A DNA stretch of 64,000 nt from JAKOWB01 sp038363005 (GTDB lineage Bacteria > Pseudomonadota > Alphaproteobacteria > Kiloniellales > JACOMY01), in NCBI GenBank assembly GCA_038363005.1, contig JBBQBI010000008.1:114183-178182 (forward strand), read 5' to 3'. The stretch's first letter is position 1. Every line of letters begins with the position of its first letter. Of this stretch, positions 7,730-16,648 are shown piece after piece. The notes beneath the pieces are model-generated. The model was not told the DNA's origin, did not search any database, and saw nothing but the letters and a program-made list of their open reading frames with translations. The position numbers and the translations under genes were made by a program.

Positions 7730-9019
7730 TTACTGCATCTTGCTGCAGTCGATCGGGGTGATGCCCTTCTCGGCCGCGTACTTCGCCGCCGACTCTTCAT
7801 ACATCGGACGGATCAGGTCACGGTTCGGGGTGATCCAGTCGGAGACCTGCTCCCACTTCGCCCCGTCCCACTGTTGGATGATGATCTTCCCGCCGCCTTC
7901 ATGGTCGTTGCAGGTGATGGCGAGCGGCTCGAGCAAGCCGGTCATGCCCATCTGCTCGATCCGGTCAGGCGTCAGGTTGAGATGCTGGAAGCCCCAGATC
8001 ATCTGGTCGCCGGTCATGGTCTGGTGACCGAACTTCTCCTGCGCGGTGCGGATGGCTTCGACCATGAAGGCCGCCGCGATGACGCCACGGCTGTAGAGCA
8101 CCGTGCCGTAGGTGTCGGGCAGGTTCGGCGTGTTGGCCTTGATCTCGCCGAAGATCTTGGCCGAGGTACCGGGCGCATGGAAGGCGCCGGACTTGTAGCC
8201 CTTGGCGTCGGCGCCGGCGGGCAGCACGTCGCCCTCGGACCCCGACCACCAGACACCGATGAAGTGATCCATCGGGAAGCCGACCGCTGCGGCTTCCTTG
8301 ATGGCGGTGGAGTTCATCACGCCCCAGCCCCACATGAAGACCCAGTCAGGCTTCAGCTGGCGGCCGATCTGCAGCCAGGTCGCCTTCTGCTCCAGGCCCG
8401 GGTGGGCGACGGGGAAGAGGTCGAGCTGATAGCCCTCGATCTCGGCCAGCTTCTGCAGCGTGGCGATCGGCTCCTTGCCGTAGGCGCTGTCATGATAGAC
8501 CAGGGCGATCTTCTTGCCCTTCAGGTCGCCGCCGGACTGCGCCTTGGCGTACTGCACCAGGGCATCGGCCTGGGCCCAGTAGGTCACCGGCAGGGTGAAG
8601 ACGTGCGGAAAGACCGAGCCGATGGTGGCGTCGGCACGGCCATAGCCCATCGACAGGATCGGGATATGGTCGGCGCGTGCCTTCTCGATGATGCCGTAGG
8701 TGATGCCGGTGGAGAAAGGCGCGAAGACCGAGGCATTGGCCTTCAGCCGCTCGTAGCACTCGACGCCCTTGTCGTTGTTGTACTCGGTCTCGCACTCCTC
8801 ATAGGTGATCTTGACGCCGTTGACGCCGCCCTGCTTGTTGATGAGGTCGAGGTAGTTCGCCTGGCCGTCGGCCAGCGGCGTGCCGCTGGGCGCGTAGGGG
8901 CCGGTGCGATAGACCAGCAAGGGAATGAACTGCTCGTCGGCCGAGGCCGCCGAGGCTGCCATGCCAGTCGCCACCATGGCGACCGCCGCGGCAGCGAGGC
9001 AGAGTTTTCTCACGGACAT
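7730..9019 (-). CDS. Periplasmic substrate-binding protein (LivK/type I fold)
   Basis: This 429-residue precursor has a clear signal peptide (MSVRKLCLAAAAVAMVATGM, cleavage near ASA-DEQ) and the Peripla_BP_6 fold of hydrophobic amino acid transport binding proteins: PLLVYRTGPYAPSGTPLADG at the start of the mature protein and a GVNGVKITYEE segment. It should bind the imported ligand and deliver it to LivHM. The ribosome site GGGAGGTAACAGG precedes ATG 9019. The 113-base gap to livM holds a short hairpin (9094-9110), which could tune expression between the permease and binding-protein genes. Ligand identity cannot be read from sequence. Confidence 0.92.
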   Translation of the reverse strand: MSVRKLCLAAAAVAMVATGMAASAASADEQFIPLLVYRTGPYAPSGTPLADGQANYLDLINKQGGVNGVKITYEECETEYNNDKGVECYERLKANASVFAPFSTGITYGIIEKARADHIPILSMGYGRADATIGSVFPHVFTLPVTYWAQADALVQYAKAQSGGDLKGKKIALVYHDSAYGKEPIATLQKLAEIEGYQLDLFPVAHPGLEQKATWLQIGRQLKPDWVFMWGWGVMNSTAIKEAAAVGFPMDHFIGVWWSGSEGDVLPAGADAKGYKSGAFHAPGTSAKIFGEIKANTPNLPDTYGTVLYSRGVIAAAFMVEAIRTAQEKFGHQTMTGDQMIWGFQHLNLTPDRIEQMGMTGLLEPLAITCNDHEGGGKIIIQQWDGAKWEQVSDWITPNRDLIRPMYEESAAKYAAEKGITPIDCSKMQ

Positions 9020-9132
9020 CCTGTTACCTCCCGTAGTGCGGGGCCTCGATGACCGGACCCCTTCATGAAACCAACGCTAGCATTCTCACCTGACCGGCGC
9101 CACGCGCCGGCTTCCCCGCTTGAGCTGGCGAC

Positions 9133-10215
9133 TCAATAGGGGAAAGGCCAGAGGCGCAGCTTTTCCTTGGCGATCTGCCAGAGCCGCGCCAGGCCATGCG
9201 GCTCGACGATCAGGAAGAAGACGATCAGCGCGCCGAAGATCATGAACTCGAAGTGCTTGATGGTGCCGACGTCGATCGAGGAGTCGATCGCGGTCAGCAC
9301 CAGATTGAGCACGATCGGCAGCACGACGATGAAGGCGGCGCCGAGGAAGGAGCCGAGCAGCGAACCCAGGCCGCCCAGGATGATCATGAAGAGCACCTGG
9401 AAGGAGCGAGTGATCTCGAAGGCCAGGGCCTCGACGGCGCCGGAGTAGATGAAGGCCCAGAGCGCGCCGGAGATGCCGATGAAGAAGGAGGACACGGCGA
9501 AGGCCGAGAGCTTGGCCACCAGCGGCCGGATGCCGATCAGCTGGGCGGCGATGTCCATGTCGCGGATTGCCATCCAGGAGCGACCGATGCGCGAGCGCAC
9601 TAGATTTTTCGCCAGCAGCGCCAGCAGCCCGACGAAGACCACCAGGAAGATGTACTTGGTCTCTGGCGAGGCCTGTGGCCCGGTGATGTAGAGGCTGTCG
9701 CCCCACAGCCCGCGCGGTGGCGCCGAGATGGTGCCGGACGAGGAATGGTTGGTGAACCAGGGCACCTTGTTGAACAGCCACAGCAGGAAGAACTGCGCCG
9801 CCAAGGTCGCCACTGCCAGATAGAAACCCTTGATGCGCAGCGAGGGAATGCCGAACAGCACGCCGACCAGCGCGGTGATGCAGCCGGACAGCAGGAAAAC
9901 CACGACGATGTGCATGTCGGGGAAGGCGGTGGTCAGCTTATAGGCGGCGAAGGCCCCGGTCGCCATGAAGCCGCCGGAGCCGAGTGACAGCTGGCCGCAG
10001 AAACCGGTGAGCAGATTGAGGCCGATAGACGCCACCACCAGCACCAGGAAGAAGATCAGGATGGTGTTGAGGAAGTACTCGCTGGCGATGTAGGGCACGA
10101 CGAACAGCGCGAAGGCCGCGAACAACCCGAACCCCAGCAGATCCTGGCGGATCGGAAAGAGCGCCTGGTCGGCGGCGTAGCTGGTCTTGAACTGGCCTGC
10201 CTCGCGATACAGCAT
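9133..10215 (-). CDS. livM: ABC transporter permease (LivM-like)
   Basis: This 360-residue polytopic permease is typical of LivM: long N-terminal hydrophobic segments, the conserved LTGFCGQLSLGSGGFMATGAF-type stretch (residues about 70-90), and the coupling loop region RIGRSWMAIRDMDIAAQLIG that contacts the ATPases. Start is ATG 10215 with GGGGCAGGAC upstream. It lies 9 bases after livH. Confidence 0.94.
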   Translation of the reverse strand: MLYREAGQFKTSYAADQALFPIRQDLLGFGLFAAFALFVVPYIASEYFLNTILIFFLVLVVASIGLNLLTGFCGQLSLGSGGFMATGAFAAYKLTTAFPDMHIVVVFLLSGCITALVGVLFGIPSLRIKGFYLAVATLAAQFFLLWLFNKVPWFTNHSSSGTISAPPRGLWGDSLYITGPQASPETKYIFLVVFVGLLALLAKNLVRSRIGRSWMAIRDMDIAAQLIGIRPLVAKLSAFAVSSFFIGISGALWAFIYSGAVEALAFEITRSFQVLFMIILGGLGSLLGSFLGAAFIVVLPIVLNLVLTAIDSSIDVGTIKHFEFMIFGALIVFFLIVEPHGLARLWQIAKEKLRLWPFPY

Positions 10216-10224
10216 GTCCTGCCC

Positions 10225-11223
10225 CTAGACTCGCTCGATGATGCGTTCGCCGAACAGGCCCTGCGGCCGGAACAGCAGGAAGACCAGCGCCAGCATGTAG
10301 GCGAACCAGTCCTGGATGGCGCCGCCGACCAGCGAGCCGAAGAAGACCTCGCCGACCTGCTCGCCACAGCCGATGATCAGGCCGCCGATGATGGCACCGG
10401 GGATCGAGGTGAAGCCGCCGAGGATCAGCACCGGCAGCGCCTTCAGCGCGACCAGCGACAGGGTCGGCTGCACGCCCAGGTCGGTGCCCCAGGTGATGCC
10501 GGCGACCAGTGCGACGACGCCGGCGACGGTCCAGACGATGACCCAGATGGCCTTCAGCGGAATGCCGACCGACAGCGCCGCCTGATGGTCGTCGGCCACC
10601 GCGCGCAGCGCACGGCCGACCCGGGTCTTGTTGAAGAACACCGCCAGCACCGCCACCAGCAGCCCGGCGATGCCGGCGGTGACGATCTCGAACTCCTGCA
10701 GCTGGATGTTGCCGCCGAAGAGCTGGATGCGGCCGTGCGGCAGGCCGATATCCAGCGTTTGCACCTGGCTGCCCCACATGAGCTGCCCGCCACCTTCCAG
10801 CAGGTAGAAGACGCCGATGGTGGCCATGAAGAGGATGATGTGTTCCTGGTTCACCAGCGGGCGCAGCACCACGCGCTCGATCACCACCGCCAGCAGCCAC
10901 ATGACGACCAGCGTGATGGGAAACGACAGCCAGATCGGCACGCCGAAGCCCAGCAGGCCGACGAAGGTCAGCGCGGCGAAGAGCACCATGGAGCCCTGGG
11001 CGAAATTGAACACGCCCGACGCCTTGAAGATCAGCACGAAGCCCAGCGCAACCAGCGAGTAGCGCACGCCGACCAGCAGGCCGGTGGCCGCCACCTCGCT
11101 GAAGAACCACCAGTCGAAGAAGCCGATGCCCTGGCTGGCCATCCACTGCAGCAGGAAGCCGATGAGGACGAAGGCGACCAGGGGAGCGACGCTCCAGAAG
11201 GCGATTCTCTTGGACTGCATCAT
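10225..11223 (-). CDS. livH: ABC transporter permease (LivH-like)
   Basis: This 332-residue polytopic permease has the LivH hallmarks LVALGFVLIFKASGVFNFAQG near residues 58-78 and the coupling segment TRVGRALRAVADDHQAALSVG. Together with LivM it should form the membrane channel of the importer. Two ATG codons are adjacent at 11223 and 11220, with GGGGG a few bases upstream. It begins 10 bases after livG. Confidence 0.94.
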   Translation of the reverse strand: MMQSKRIAFWSVAPLVAFVLIGFLLQWMASQGIGFFDWWFFSEVAATGLLVGVRYSLVALGFVLIFKASGVFNFAQGSMVLFAALTFVGLLGFGVPIWLSFPITLVVMWLLAVVIERVVLRPLVNQEHIILFMATIGVFYLLEGGGQLMWGSQVQTLDIGLPHGRIQLFGGNIQLQEFEIVTAGIAGLLVAVLAVFFNKTRVGRALRAVADDHQAALSVGIPLKAIWVIVWTVAGVVALVAGITWGTDLGVQPTLSLVALKALPVLILGGFTSIPGAIIGGLIIGCGEQVGEVFFGSLVGGAIQDWFAYMLALVFLLFRPQGLFGERIIERV

Positions 11224-11233
11224 CGTCGGCCCC

Positions 11234-12127
11234 CTAGTGCGCCACGCCGAGGTAGGCGTCGATCACGCCCTGGTCGGCGCGCACCTCGTCGGGCGAGCCG
11301 TCGGCCAGCTTGCGGCCATAGTCGAGCACCACGACGCGGTCGGAGATGTCCATCACCACGCCCATGTCATGTTCGATCAGCGCGATGGTGGTGCCGAACT
11401 CGTCATTCACGTCGAGGATGAAGCGGCACATGTCCTCCTTTTCCTCGACGTTCATGCCGGCCATCGGCTCGTCCAGCAGCAGGAGCTTGGGCTCCATGGC
11501 CAGCGCGCGCGCCAGCTCGACGCGCTTCTGCAGGCCATAGGGCAGCTTGCCCACCGGGGTCTTGCGAATGGTCTGGATCTCCAGGAAATCGATGATCTGC
11601 TCGCAGAACTCGCGCTGGCGGATCTCTTCCTTCAGGTTGGGGCCCCAATAGAGGCACTGCAGGGCGAAGTCGAGCGCCGCGCTGCCGTAGCGCAGCAGGT
11701 GGTCGAGGCCGAAGACGCCGGTTTCCGGCGCCCGCACGTTGTGCATCTTCAGCAGGCGCCCGGTCATGATGTTGTCCAGGGTCGACATGCCCTTGAACAG
11801 CGCGACGTTCTGGAAGGTGCGGGCGATGCCCTGCACCGCCGCCTGGTGCGGGCGCATCTGCTTCCTGACCTTGCCCTGCCAGGTGATGGTGCCTTCCTGC
11901 GGATGATAGAAGCCGTTGATGACGTTCAGCATCGAGGTCTTGCCAGCGCCGTTCGGGCCGATGATGGCGCGGATCTCGTGCTCCAGGATGTTGAACGAGA
12001 TGTTGGTCAGCGCCTTCACGCCGCCAAACGACAGCGAGATGTTGTCGACCGACAGCAGCGGCGGCCCGAAGGTGCGGGCGGGCGGCAGGGTGGCGTCGCT
12101 GAGCGCCGCAGGGGTGGCTGCGTCCAT
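11234..12127 (-). CDS. livG: ABC transporter ATPase (LivG-like)
   Basis: This is the second ATPase of the importer, 297 residues from ATG 12127. Motifs are Walker A GPNGAGKTSMLNVING, signature LPYGLQKRVELARAL, Walker B LLLLDEPMAGMN, and IEHDMGVVMDISDRVVVLDYG after it. I prefer ATG 12127 because AGAGGA stands six bases upstream. An in-frame GTG at 12157 would overlap the ligase stop as GTGA and add ten residues. It sits between the acyl-CoA ligase gene and livH in one minus-strand run. Confidence 0.93.
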   Translation of the reverse strand: MDAATPAALSDATLPPARTFGPPLLSVDNISLSFGGVKALTNISFNILEHEIRAIIGPNGAGKTSMLNVINGFYHPQEGTITWQGKVRKQMRPHQAAVQGIARTFQNVALFKGMSTLDNIMTGRLLKMHNVRAPETGVFGLDHLLRYGSAALDFALQCLYWGPNLKEEIRQREFCEQIIDFLEIQTIRKTPVGKLPYGLQKRVELARALAMEPKLLLLDEPMAGMNVEEKEDMCRFILDVNDEFGTTIALIEHDMGVVMDISDRVVVLDYGRKLADGSPDEVRADQGVIDAYLGVAH

Positions 12128-12153
12128 GCTGGATCCTCTATCGTCCGGCGGCG

Positions 12154-14124
12154 TCACTCGGCCGCCTGGGGCAGCGGCGCCGCCGTGCCCTTAGCCGGGA
12201 AGGTCTTAGCGCCACACACCGCGATGTCCGCCTTCAGCAGGCCGCGGCGGCCGTCCTCGAAGGTCAGCTCGGTCTCGATGTGCACGGTCGAGCAGCCGTC
12301 ATAGAGCGCCTCGATCAAGGTCTTGTACTTGTCGAAGATGATGCGCCGGCGGACCTTGCGGGTGCGGGTCAGCTCGCCGTCGTCGGCGTCGAGCTCCTTG
12401 TGCAGGATCAGGAAGCGTTGGACCTGCGTCGACGCCAGCTGCGGGTCGCCGGCGAGGTCGCGATTCACCTGCTCGATGTGACCCTGGATGATGTCGGCGA
12501 CCTTGGGGTTGGCCGCCAGCTCCTGGTAGCTGGAATAGGAGACGTTGTTCCGTTCCGCCCAGGAGCCGACCGCCTGCAGGTCGATGTTGATGATCACCGC
12601 GACATAATCGCGGCCATCGCCGAAGGCCACCACCTCCTTGATGTTGGGGAAGAACTTCAGCTTGTTCTCGATGTACTTCGGCGGAAACAGGCTGCCGTCG
12701 GTCAGGCGGCCGACGTCCTTGGCGCGGTCGATGATGCGCAGCTGGCCTTCCGGCGTGATGAAGCCGGCGTCGCCGGTCATCACCCAGCCGTCCGCGGTCT
12801 TGGTTTCCGCCGTCGCCGTCGGGTTCTTGTAGTACTCCTTGAACACGCCGGGGCTGCGGAACAGCACCTCGCCACTGTCCGACAGCTTCACCTCGACCCC
12901 CGGCGCCGGTCGGCCAACGCTGTCCGAGCGGATCTCGCCGTCCGGCTGCATGGTGATGTAGACCGAGGCCTCGGTGGAGCCATAGAGCTGCTTCAGGTTG
13001 ACGCCCAGCGAGCGGTAGAACTCGAAGATCTCCGGGCCGATGGCCTCGCCGGCGGTGTAGGCCAGGCGGATGCGGCTGAAGCCCAGCGTGTTCTTCAGCG
13101 GCGCGAAGACCAGCAGCTCGCCCAGCTTGTACAGCAGCCGCTGGCTGGCACTGACCGGCTTGCGATCGAGGATCTTGCCGCCGACCTGCCGTGCCAGCTC
13201 GAGGAAATACTTGAACATCCGGCGCTTGAGGCGCGAGGCGTCCTCCATCCGGATCATCACGGTGGTCAGGATGTTTTCGAAGATGCGCGGCGGCGCGAAG
13301 AAATAGCTGGGCCCCAGTTCGCGCAGGTCCTGCATGACGGTGGCGCCGGACTCCGGGCAGGAGACGCAGAAGCCGACGATATAGGACTGCGCGAAGGAGA
13401 AGGTGTGGTCGCCGACCCAGGCCATCGGCAGGTAGGCCAGCACCTCCTCGTCGATCGTCAGGTGATCGAAGTCGATGCCGGCCTGCGCCGTCTTGATGAT
13501 GTTGTCGAAGGTCAGCACCACGCCCTTGGGCGTGCCGGTGGTGCCCGAGGTGTAGAGCATGATGGAGGTATCGGCGCCCTGGCCCTGGTCGACCTCGCGG
13601 TCGTACCAGGCCGGATCGGCCTTGAGCTTGGCGCGACCGCGCTCGCCAACCGTGGCGAAGGCCAGCAGGAAGGGCTGCGTGTAGTGCCGCAACCCGCGCG
13701 CGTTGCTGTAGATGATGCACTCGAGCGCCGGGACCGTGGTCTTGATCTCCAGCAGCTTGTCGACCTGCTCCTGGTCCTCGGCCACGGCGAAGCGCGCGCC
13801 GGCGTGCTCGATGACATAGGCCATCTCGCGCGCCACCGAGTCCTGGTAGACCGGCACGGGGATCGCCCCGATGGCTTGCGCCGCCACCATGGTCCAGTAG
13901 AGCTGCGGCCGGTTGTCGCCGACGATGACAATGCGATCGCCGCGTGTCAGGCCCAGCTCCGCCAGGCCGGCGGCCAGCGCCCGCACCTCACCCTGCACCT
14001 CCTGCCACGACCAGCCCTGCCAGATTCCGAGATCCTTTTCACGGATCGCCGGATGCTGGGCATGCACCTGGGCGTGGTGGCGCAGGTATTTCGGAAATGT
14101 ATCGAGGCCCGCTGTAGCAGACAT
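12154..14124 (-). CDS. Long-chain acyl-CoA synthetase-like AMP-dependent ligase (FadD-type)
   Basis: This 656-residue adenylate-forming ligase shows the P-loop-like motif SIMLYTSGTTGTPKGVV, the YGSTEASVYIT adenylate motif, GWVMTGDAGFITPEGQLRIIDRAKD and the C-terminal catalytic-domain hinge. Length and the middle insertion resemble long-chain acyl-CoA synthetases (FadD15/FAA type). It heads the livGHM, binding protein, livF, PaaK-like run. The cassette therefore carries two unrelated CoA ligases. A GGGAGGA stretch precedes ATG 14124. The natural acid substrate is unknown. Confidence 0.88.
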   Translation of the reverse strand: MSATAGLDTFPKYLRHHAQVHAQHPAIREKDLGIWQGWSWQEVQGEVRALAAGLAELGLTRGDRIVIVGDNRPQLYWTMVAAQAIGAIPVPVYQDSVAREMAYVIEHAGARFAVAEDQEQVDKLLEIKTTVPALECIIYSNARGLRHYTQPFLLAFATVGERGRAKLKADPAWYDREVDQGQGADTSIMLYTSGTTGTPKGVVLTFDNIIKTAQAGIDFDHLTIDEEVLAYLPMAWVGDHTFSFAQSYIVGFCVSCPESGATVMQDLRELGPSYFFAPPRIFENILTTVMIRMEDASRLKRRMFKYFLELARQVGGKILDRKPVSASQRLLYKLGELLVFAPLKNTLGFSRIRLAYTAGEAIGPEIFEFYRSLGVNLKQLYGSTEASVYITMQPDGEIRSDSVGRPAPGVEVKLSDSGEVLFRSPGVFKEYYKNPTATAETKTADGWVMTGDAGFITPEGQLRIIDRAKDVGRLTDGSLFPPKYIENKLKFFPNIKEVVAFGDGRDYVAVIINIDLQAVGSWAERNNVSYSSYQELAANPKVADIIQGHIEQVNRDLAGDPQLASTQVQRFLILHKELDADDGELTRTRKVRRRIIFDKYKTLIEALYDGCSTVHIETELTFEDGRRGLLKADIAVCGAKTFPAKGTAAPLPQAAE

Positions 14125-14447
14125 CGCAGTTCCATCCTCCCTCGGGTCCCGGTCCCGGGTCGAATGTCACGCGGGCGCAACGGCCGTGCGGACGCACCAC
14201 CCCGAGGGTGCGTCTACGGGGCCCATTCGGGCTCCCGTGCCACATCGCGCGCCGCCCGACCTCCCTGGAGTTATGCTTCTTGTACATGGCGGGACAACGT
14301 AATTGCTGTACCTAAGGCCAAAGTGATGCAGCGTCAAGCGGCGGCCTGCCGTATTCGAAAGAATTGGCGTCTCTGGCAGAACAATACAGCGACGCGCACC
14401 CTTGCCGGCGGTCCGCGTCGCAAGGTCCGGCGGCAGGCGAGCTATCT
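14125..14447. promoter_or_regulatory. Intergenic region upstream of the ligase/liv operon
   Basis: This 323-base gap lies between the xthA stop and the acyl-CoA ligase start, both on the minus strand, so it should hold the promoter of the transporter operon. On the minus strand a weak sigma-70-like pair (TTGTCC, 16-base spacer, CATAAC) is visible around 14273-14300. Each element matches about four of six consensus positions. GGGTGCGTCTACGGG-type repeats near 14190-14225 can pair locally. I see no credible gene. Confidence 0.35.
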
Positions 14448-15245
14448 CTAGCCGATGTCGATCAGGATCGGTACGTGGTCCGAGGGCTTGTCCCAGGTGC
14501 GGGTGTCCTTGACCGTGGTGATCGCCGTGACCTGCGGCATCAGCTTGGGGCTGGCCAAGGCATGGTCCAGGCGCCAGCCATAGTTCTTCTCGAAGGACTG
14601 CGGGAAGCGATAGCCCCACCAGGAGAAGAGATGCTCCGGCGCCGGGGTGAAGTGGCGCGGCACGTCGACCAGTTTGCCGGCCGCCCAGAGCTTCTCCATC
14701 GCCTTGGATTCGCCCGGCGTGTGACCGACCGCGCGGACCTGGCGCTTGTGGTCCCAGACGTCCCATTCCAGTGGTGCCACGTTGAGGTCGCCGACGATCA
14801 GTACCTTGCGCTTGTGGATCTGGTCGGCCGCCGCCCAAGTGGCCATCTCCTCGAGGAACTGCAGCTTGTGGGCGAACTTGGGATTGGCCACCGGGTCGGG
14901 ATCGGGGCCGCCCGAGGGAACGTAGAAATTGTGCAGCTCGACGTAGCCCGGCAGCAGCATCGAGGCATGGCGCCGGTCGTCCTTGCCGCACCACACGCGC
15001 GGCTCCGGCGCGGTGAAGGGCAGGCGCGACGCGATGGCGACGCCGTTGTAGCTCTTCTGCCCGTGGATGACGAAGAAGCGGAAGCCCATCGCCTTGATGG
15101 CCTCGAGCGGAAAGTCCTCGTCGGTGACCTTGGTTTCCTGCATGGCCAGCACGTCGGGCTGGTGCTCGGCGACGAAGCGCGCCAGGTGGTCGAGCCGCTG
15201 GCGGATCGAGTTCACGTTCCAGGTGGCGATGCGCATCTTGGCCAT
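14448..15245 (-). CDS. xthA: Exodeoxyribonuclease III
   Basis: This 265-residue DNA repair enzyme (3'-5' exonuclease and AP endonuclease, exonuclease-endonuclease-phosphatase fold) has the standard motifs: MRIATWNVNSIRQRL, LAMQETKVTDEDFP (metal-binding Glu), NFYVPSGG, GDLNVAPLEWDVWD (Asn/Asp) and the terminal DKPSDHVPILID with the catalytic Asp-His. ATG 15245 is used. A second ATG three codons in is also possible. Confidence 0.95.
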   Translation of the reverse strand: MAKMRIATWNVNSIRQRLDHLARFVAEHQPDVLAMQETKVTDEDFPLEAIKAMGFRFFVIHGQKSYNGVAIASRLPFTAPEPRVWCGKDDRRHASMLLPGYVELHNFYVPSGGPDPDPVANPKFAHKLQFLEEMATWAAADQIHKRKVLIVGDLNVAPLEWDVWDHKRQVRAVGHTPGESKAMEKLWAAGKLVDVPRHFTPAPEHLFSWWGYRFPQSFEKNYGWRLDHALASPKLMPQVTAITTVKDTRTWDKPSDHVPILIDIG

Positions 15246-15344
15246 GGGGCGCCCTTGTCCGATGAGCGGCGACCCTAGCGAAGCCGCGCTGTGGCCGGCA
15301 ACCCTGGGAACGCGCAGCGCATGCGGTGGGCTTGGCGACCCCCC

Positions 15345-15386
15345 AAAAAGCGGAACGCCCGGGCAGGGGGGGGTGCCGGGCGTTCC
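15345..15386 (-). terminator. Rho-independent terminator
   Basis: An 11-base perfect stem (GGAACGCCCGG, 15352-15362, pairing with 15376-15386) is followed on the minus strand by GCTTTTT. It lies downstream of the PuuD-like gene and upstream of xthA, both minus strand. Stem sequence and flank resemble the hairpin at 5210. Confidence 0.75.
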
Positions 15387-15620
15387 AGACTTGCTCCGCG
15401 GCGGTGGACGTGGCCCGGGGGGAGGGTTGGGCCACCGCTGTGTCGCGGAGGTGAAAACGACGGAGTTGCCATCCGCCGCTTCCAGACGGGGCGCTCGTCA
15501 CGCCACCGTTCATGAGTGAAGATTTAAGCGCGCTTCATCACGGTGCAATGACACAACCCCAGCGTTTCTTGCATGGCTGATTAGTAGAGCCAGCGGAGAA
15601 CCGGGCGAAACTAATCCGCG
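15387..15620. other. Gene-free stretch downstream of the PuuD-like gene
   Basis: No coding frame here is convincing. A G-rich palindromic stretch (GTGGCCC pairing with GGGCCAC around 15410-15435) is the only structure I noted. Bases 15520-15600 are less GC-rich than the flanks. I see no clear promoter motif. Confidence 0.3.
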
Positions 15621-16397
15621 CTAGGCGGCATCGGAGCGGCGGCGCGCCGCCTGGCGGGCGGCGACGGCCGCGCCGAAGGCCCGGAACAACAAGACAGAAT
15701 CCGGATTCGACATAACTTTGTATTCAGGATGCCACTGCACGCCCAGGGCAAAGCTGCGGGCGCCGGTGACCGCGACGGCCTCGATCGTGCCGTCCGGCGC
15801 CACGCCCTCGACGCTCAGTCCCTCGGCCAGGCGATCGATCGCCTGCCAGTGCAGCGAGTTCACCTGGATCTCGTCGCGGCCCAGGATGCGCCGCAACTGG
15901 CCGCCGGGTGTCAGGCGCAGTGCGTGGCGTGCCGCGTAGTCGCGGTCCGGGTCGCCAGTGGAGGGGCTGCGGTGATCCAGCCGCCCCGGCACCTCGTGCA
16001 CCCGGGCGTGCAGCGTGCCACCCAGCACCACGTTCAATTCCTGGAAGCCGCGGCAGACGCAGAACAGCGGCACCCCCTGTTCGATCGCGGCGTGGATCAG
16101 CGGCAGCGTGACGGCGTCGCGCGCCTCGTCATGCGGCTCCGCCGCCGGGTTGGCCGCCTGGCCATAGTGGCGCGGATGCACGTTCGACACGCTGCCAGTC
16201 ATCAGCAGTCCGTCCAGGCCGGCCAGCAGGTTGCCGGCGTCAAAGTACTCGCCCAGATTGGGGATCATCAGCGGCACCGCGCCGGCGGCCTCGGCCACCG
16301 CGCGGACGTACTTGTCGCCGACGGCGTGGAACGGCAGGCCGCCGATCTCCTTCATGCAGGCGGGAACGGCGACCAGGGGCTTGGCTATCGTGCTCAT
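15621..16397 (-). CDS. Gamma-glutamyl-GABA hydrolase-like class I glutamine amidotransferase (PuuD family)
   Basis: This 258-residue protein belongs to the peptidase C26/PuuD family. PuuD hydrolyses gamma-glutamyl-GABA in putrescine breakdown. The nucleophile is the second Cys in LFCVCRGFQELNVV, and the partner His-Glu is in LGVQWHPEYK. GLLMTGSVSNVHPRHYG matches the family's substrate-side loop. I chose ATG 16397 (MSTIAKPLVAVPACMKEIGG). The frame is open another 59 codons upstream, but that part is low-complexity and not family-like. No putrescine genes are adjacent, so the exact substrate is inferred only from the family. Confidence 0.85.
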   Translation of the reverse strand: MSTIAKPLVAVPACMKEIGGLPFHAVGDKYVRAVAEAAGAVPLMIPNLGEYFDAGNLLAGLDGLLMTGSVSNVHPRHYGQAANPAAEPHDEARDAVTLPLIHAAIEQGVPLFCVCRGFQELNVVLGGTLHARVHEVPGRLDHRSPSTGDPDRDYAARHALRLTPGGQLRRILGRDEIQVNSLHWQAIDRLAEGLSVEGVAPDGTIEAVAVTGARSFALGVQWHPEYKVMSNPDSVLLFRAFGAAVAARQAARRRSDAA

Positions 16398-16519
16398 GGC
16401 CCAGCAGATACGCCGGGTCGATCCCGCAGACAAGCAGCCTGCGCTGCAAGGGTGGGGCGCGGGGCGCAGGGGCCGGGCCATCGGCTGCGGCGGGCCGCCC
16501 CCGCCGCACCCGCCGCGAC

Positions 16520-16648
16520 CTAGCCCCAGAGGTTGGCCTGGTTGCGCACCATCGGCACCACCTGGCCGCGCCACAGGATGCGGTCACGGTCGCCGAAGAT
16601 GTAGCAGGTGCCCGCGGCCTGGCGCAGCGCCGGGCCAAGGTCATTGCG
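16520..16648 (-). pseudogene. Decayed C-terminal copy of the adjacent secreted-protein gene
   Basis: In the frame ending at TAG 16520-16522 this stretch encodes CYIFGDRDRILWRGQV, clearly similar to CYIFGNTSRVLWQGTV at the end of the neighbouring secreted protein. The nucleotide runs also align (GCCGAAGATGTAGCA occurs in both). The fragment lies in a different frame, directly after the neighbour's stop, and has its own in-frame stop at 16649-16651 with no start. It looks like the remains of a tandem duplicate, or a second repeat unit cut off by a frameshift. Confidence 0.7.

Noticed and set aside
5781..8027. Plus-strand open frame of 748 codons
   Set aside because: Antisense to the PaaK-like and livF genes, His/Gly/Arg-rich with no family motif. 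Long antisense frames are common at this G+C.
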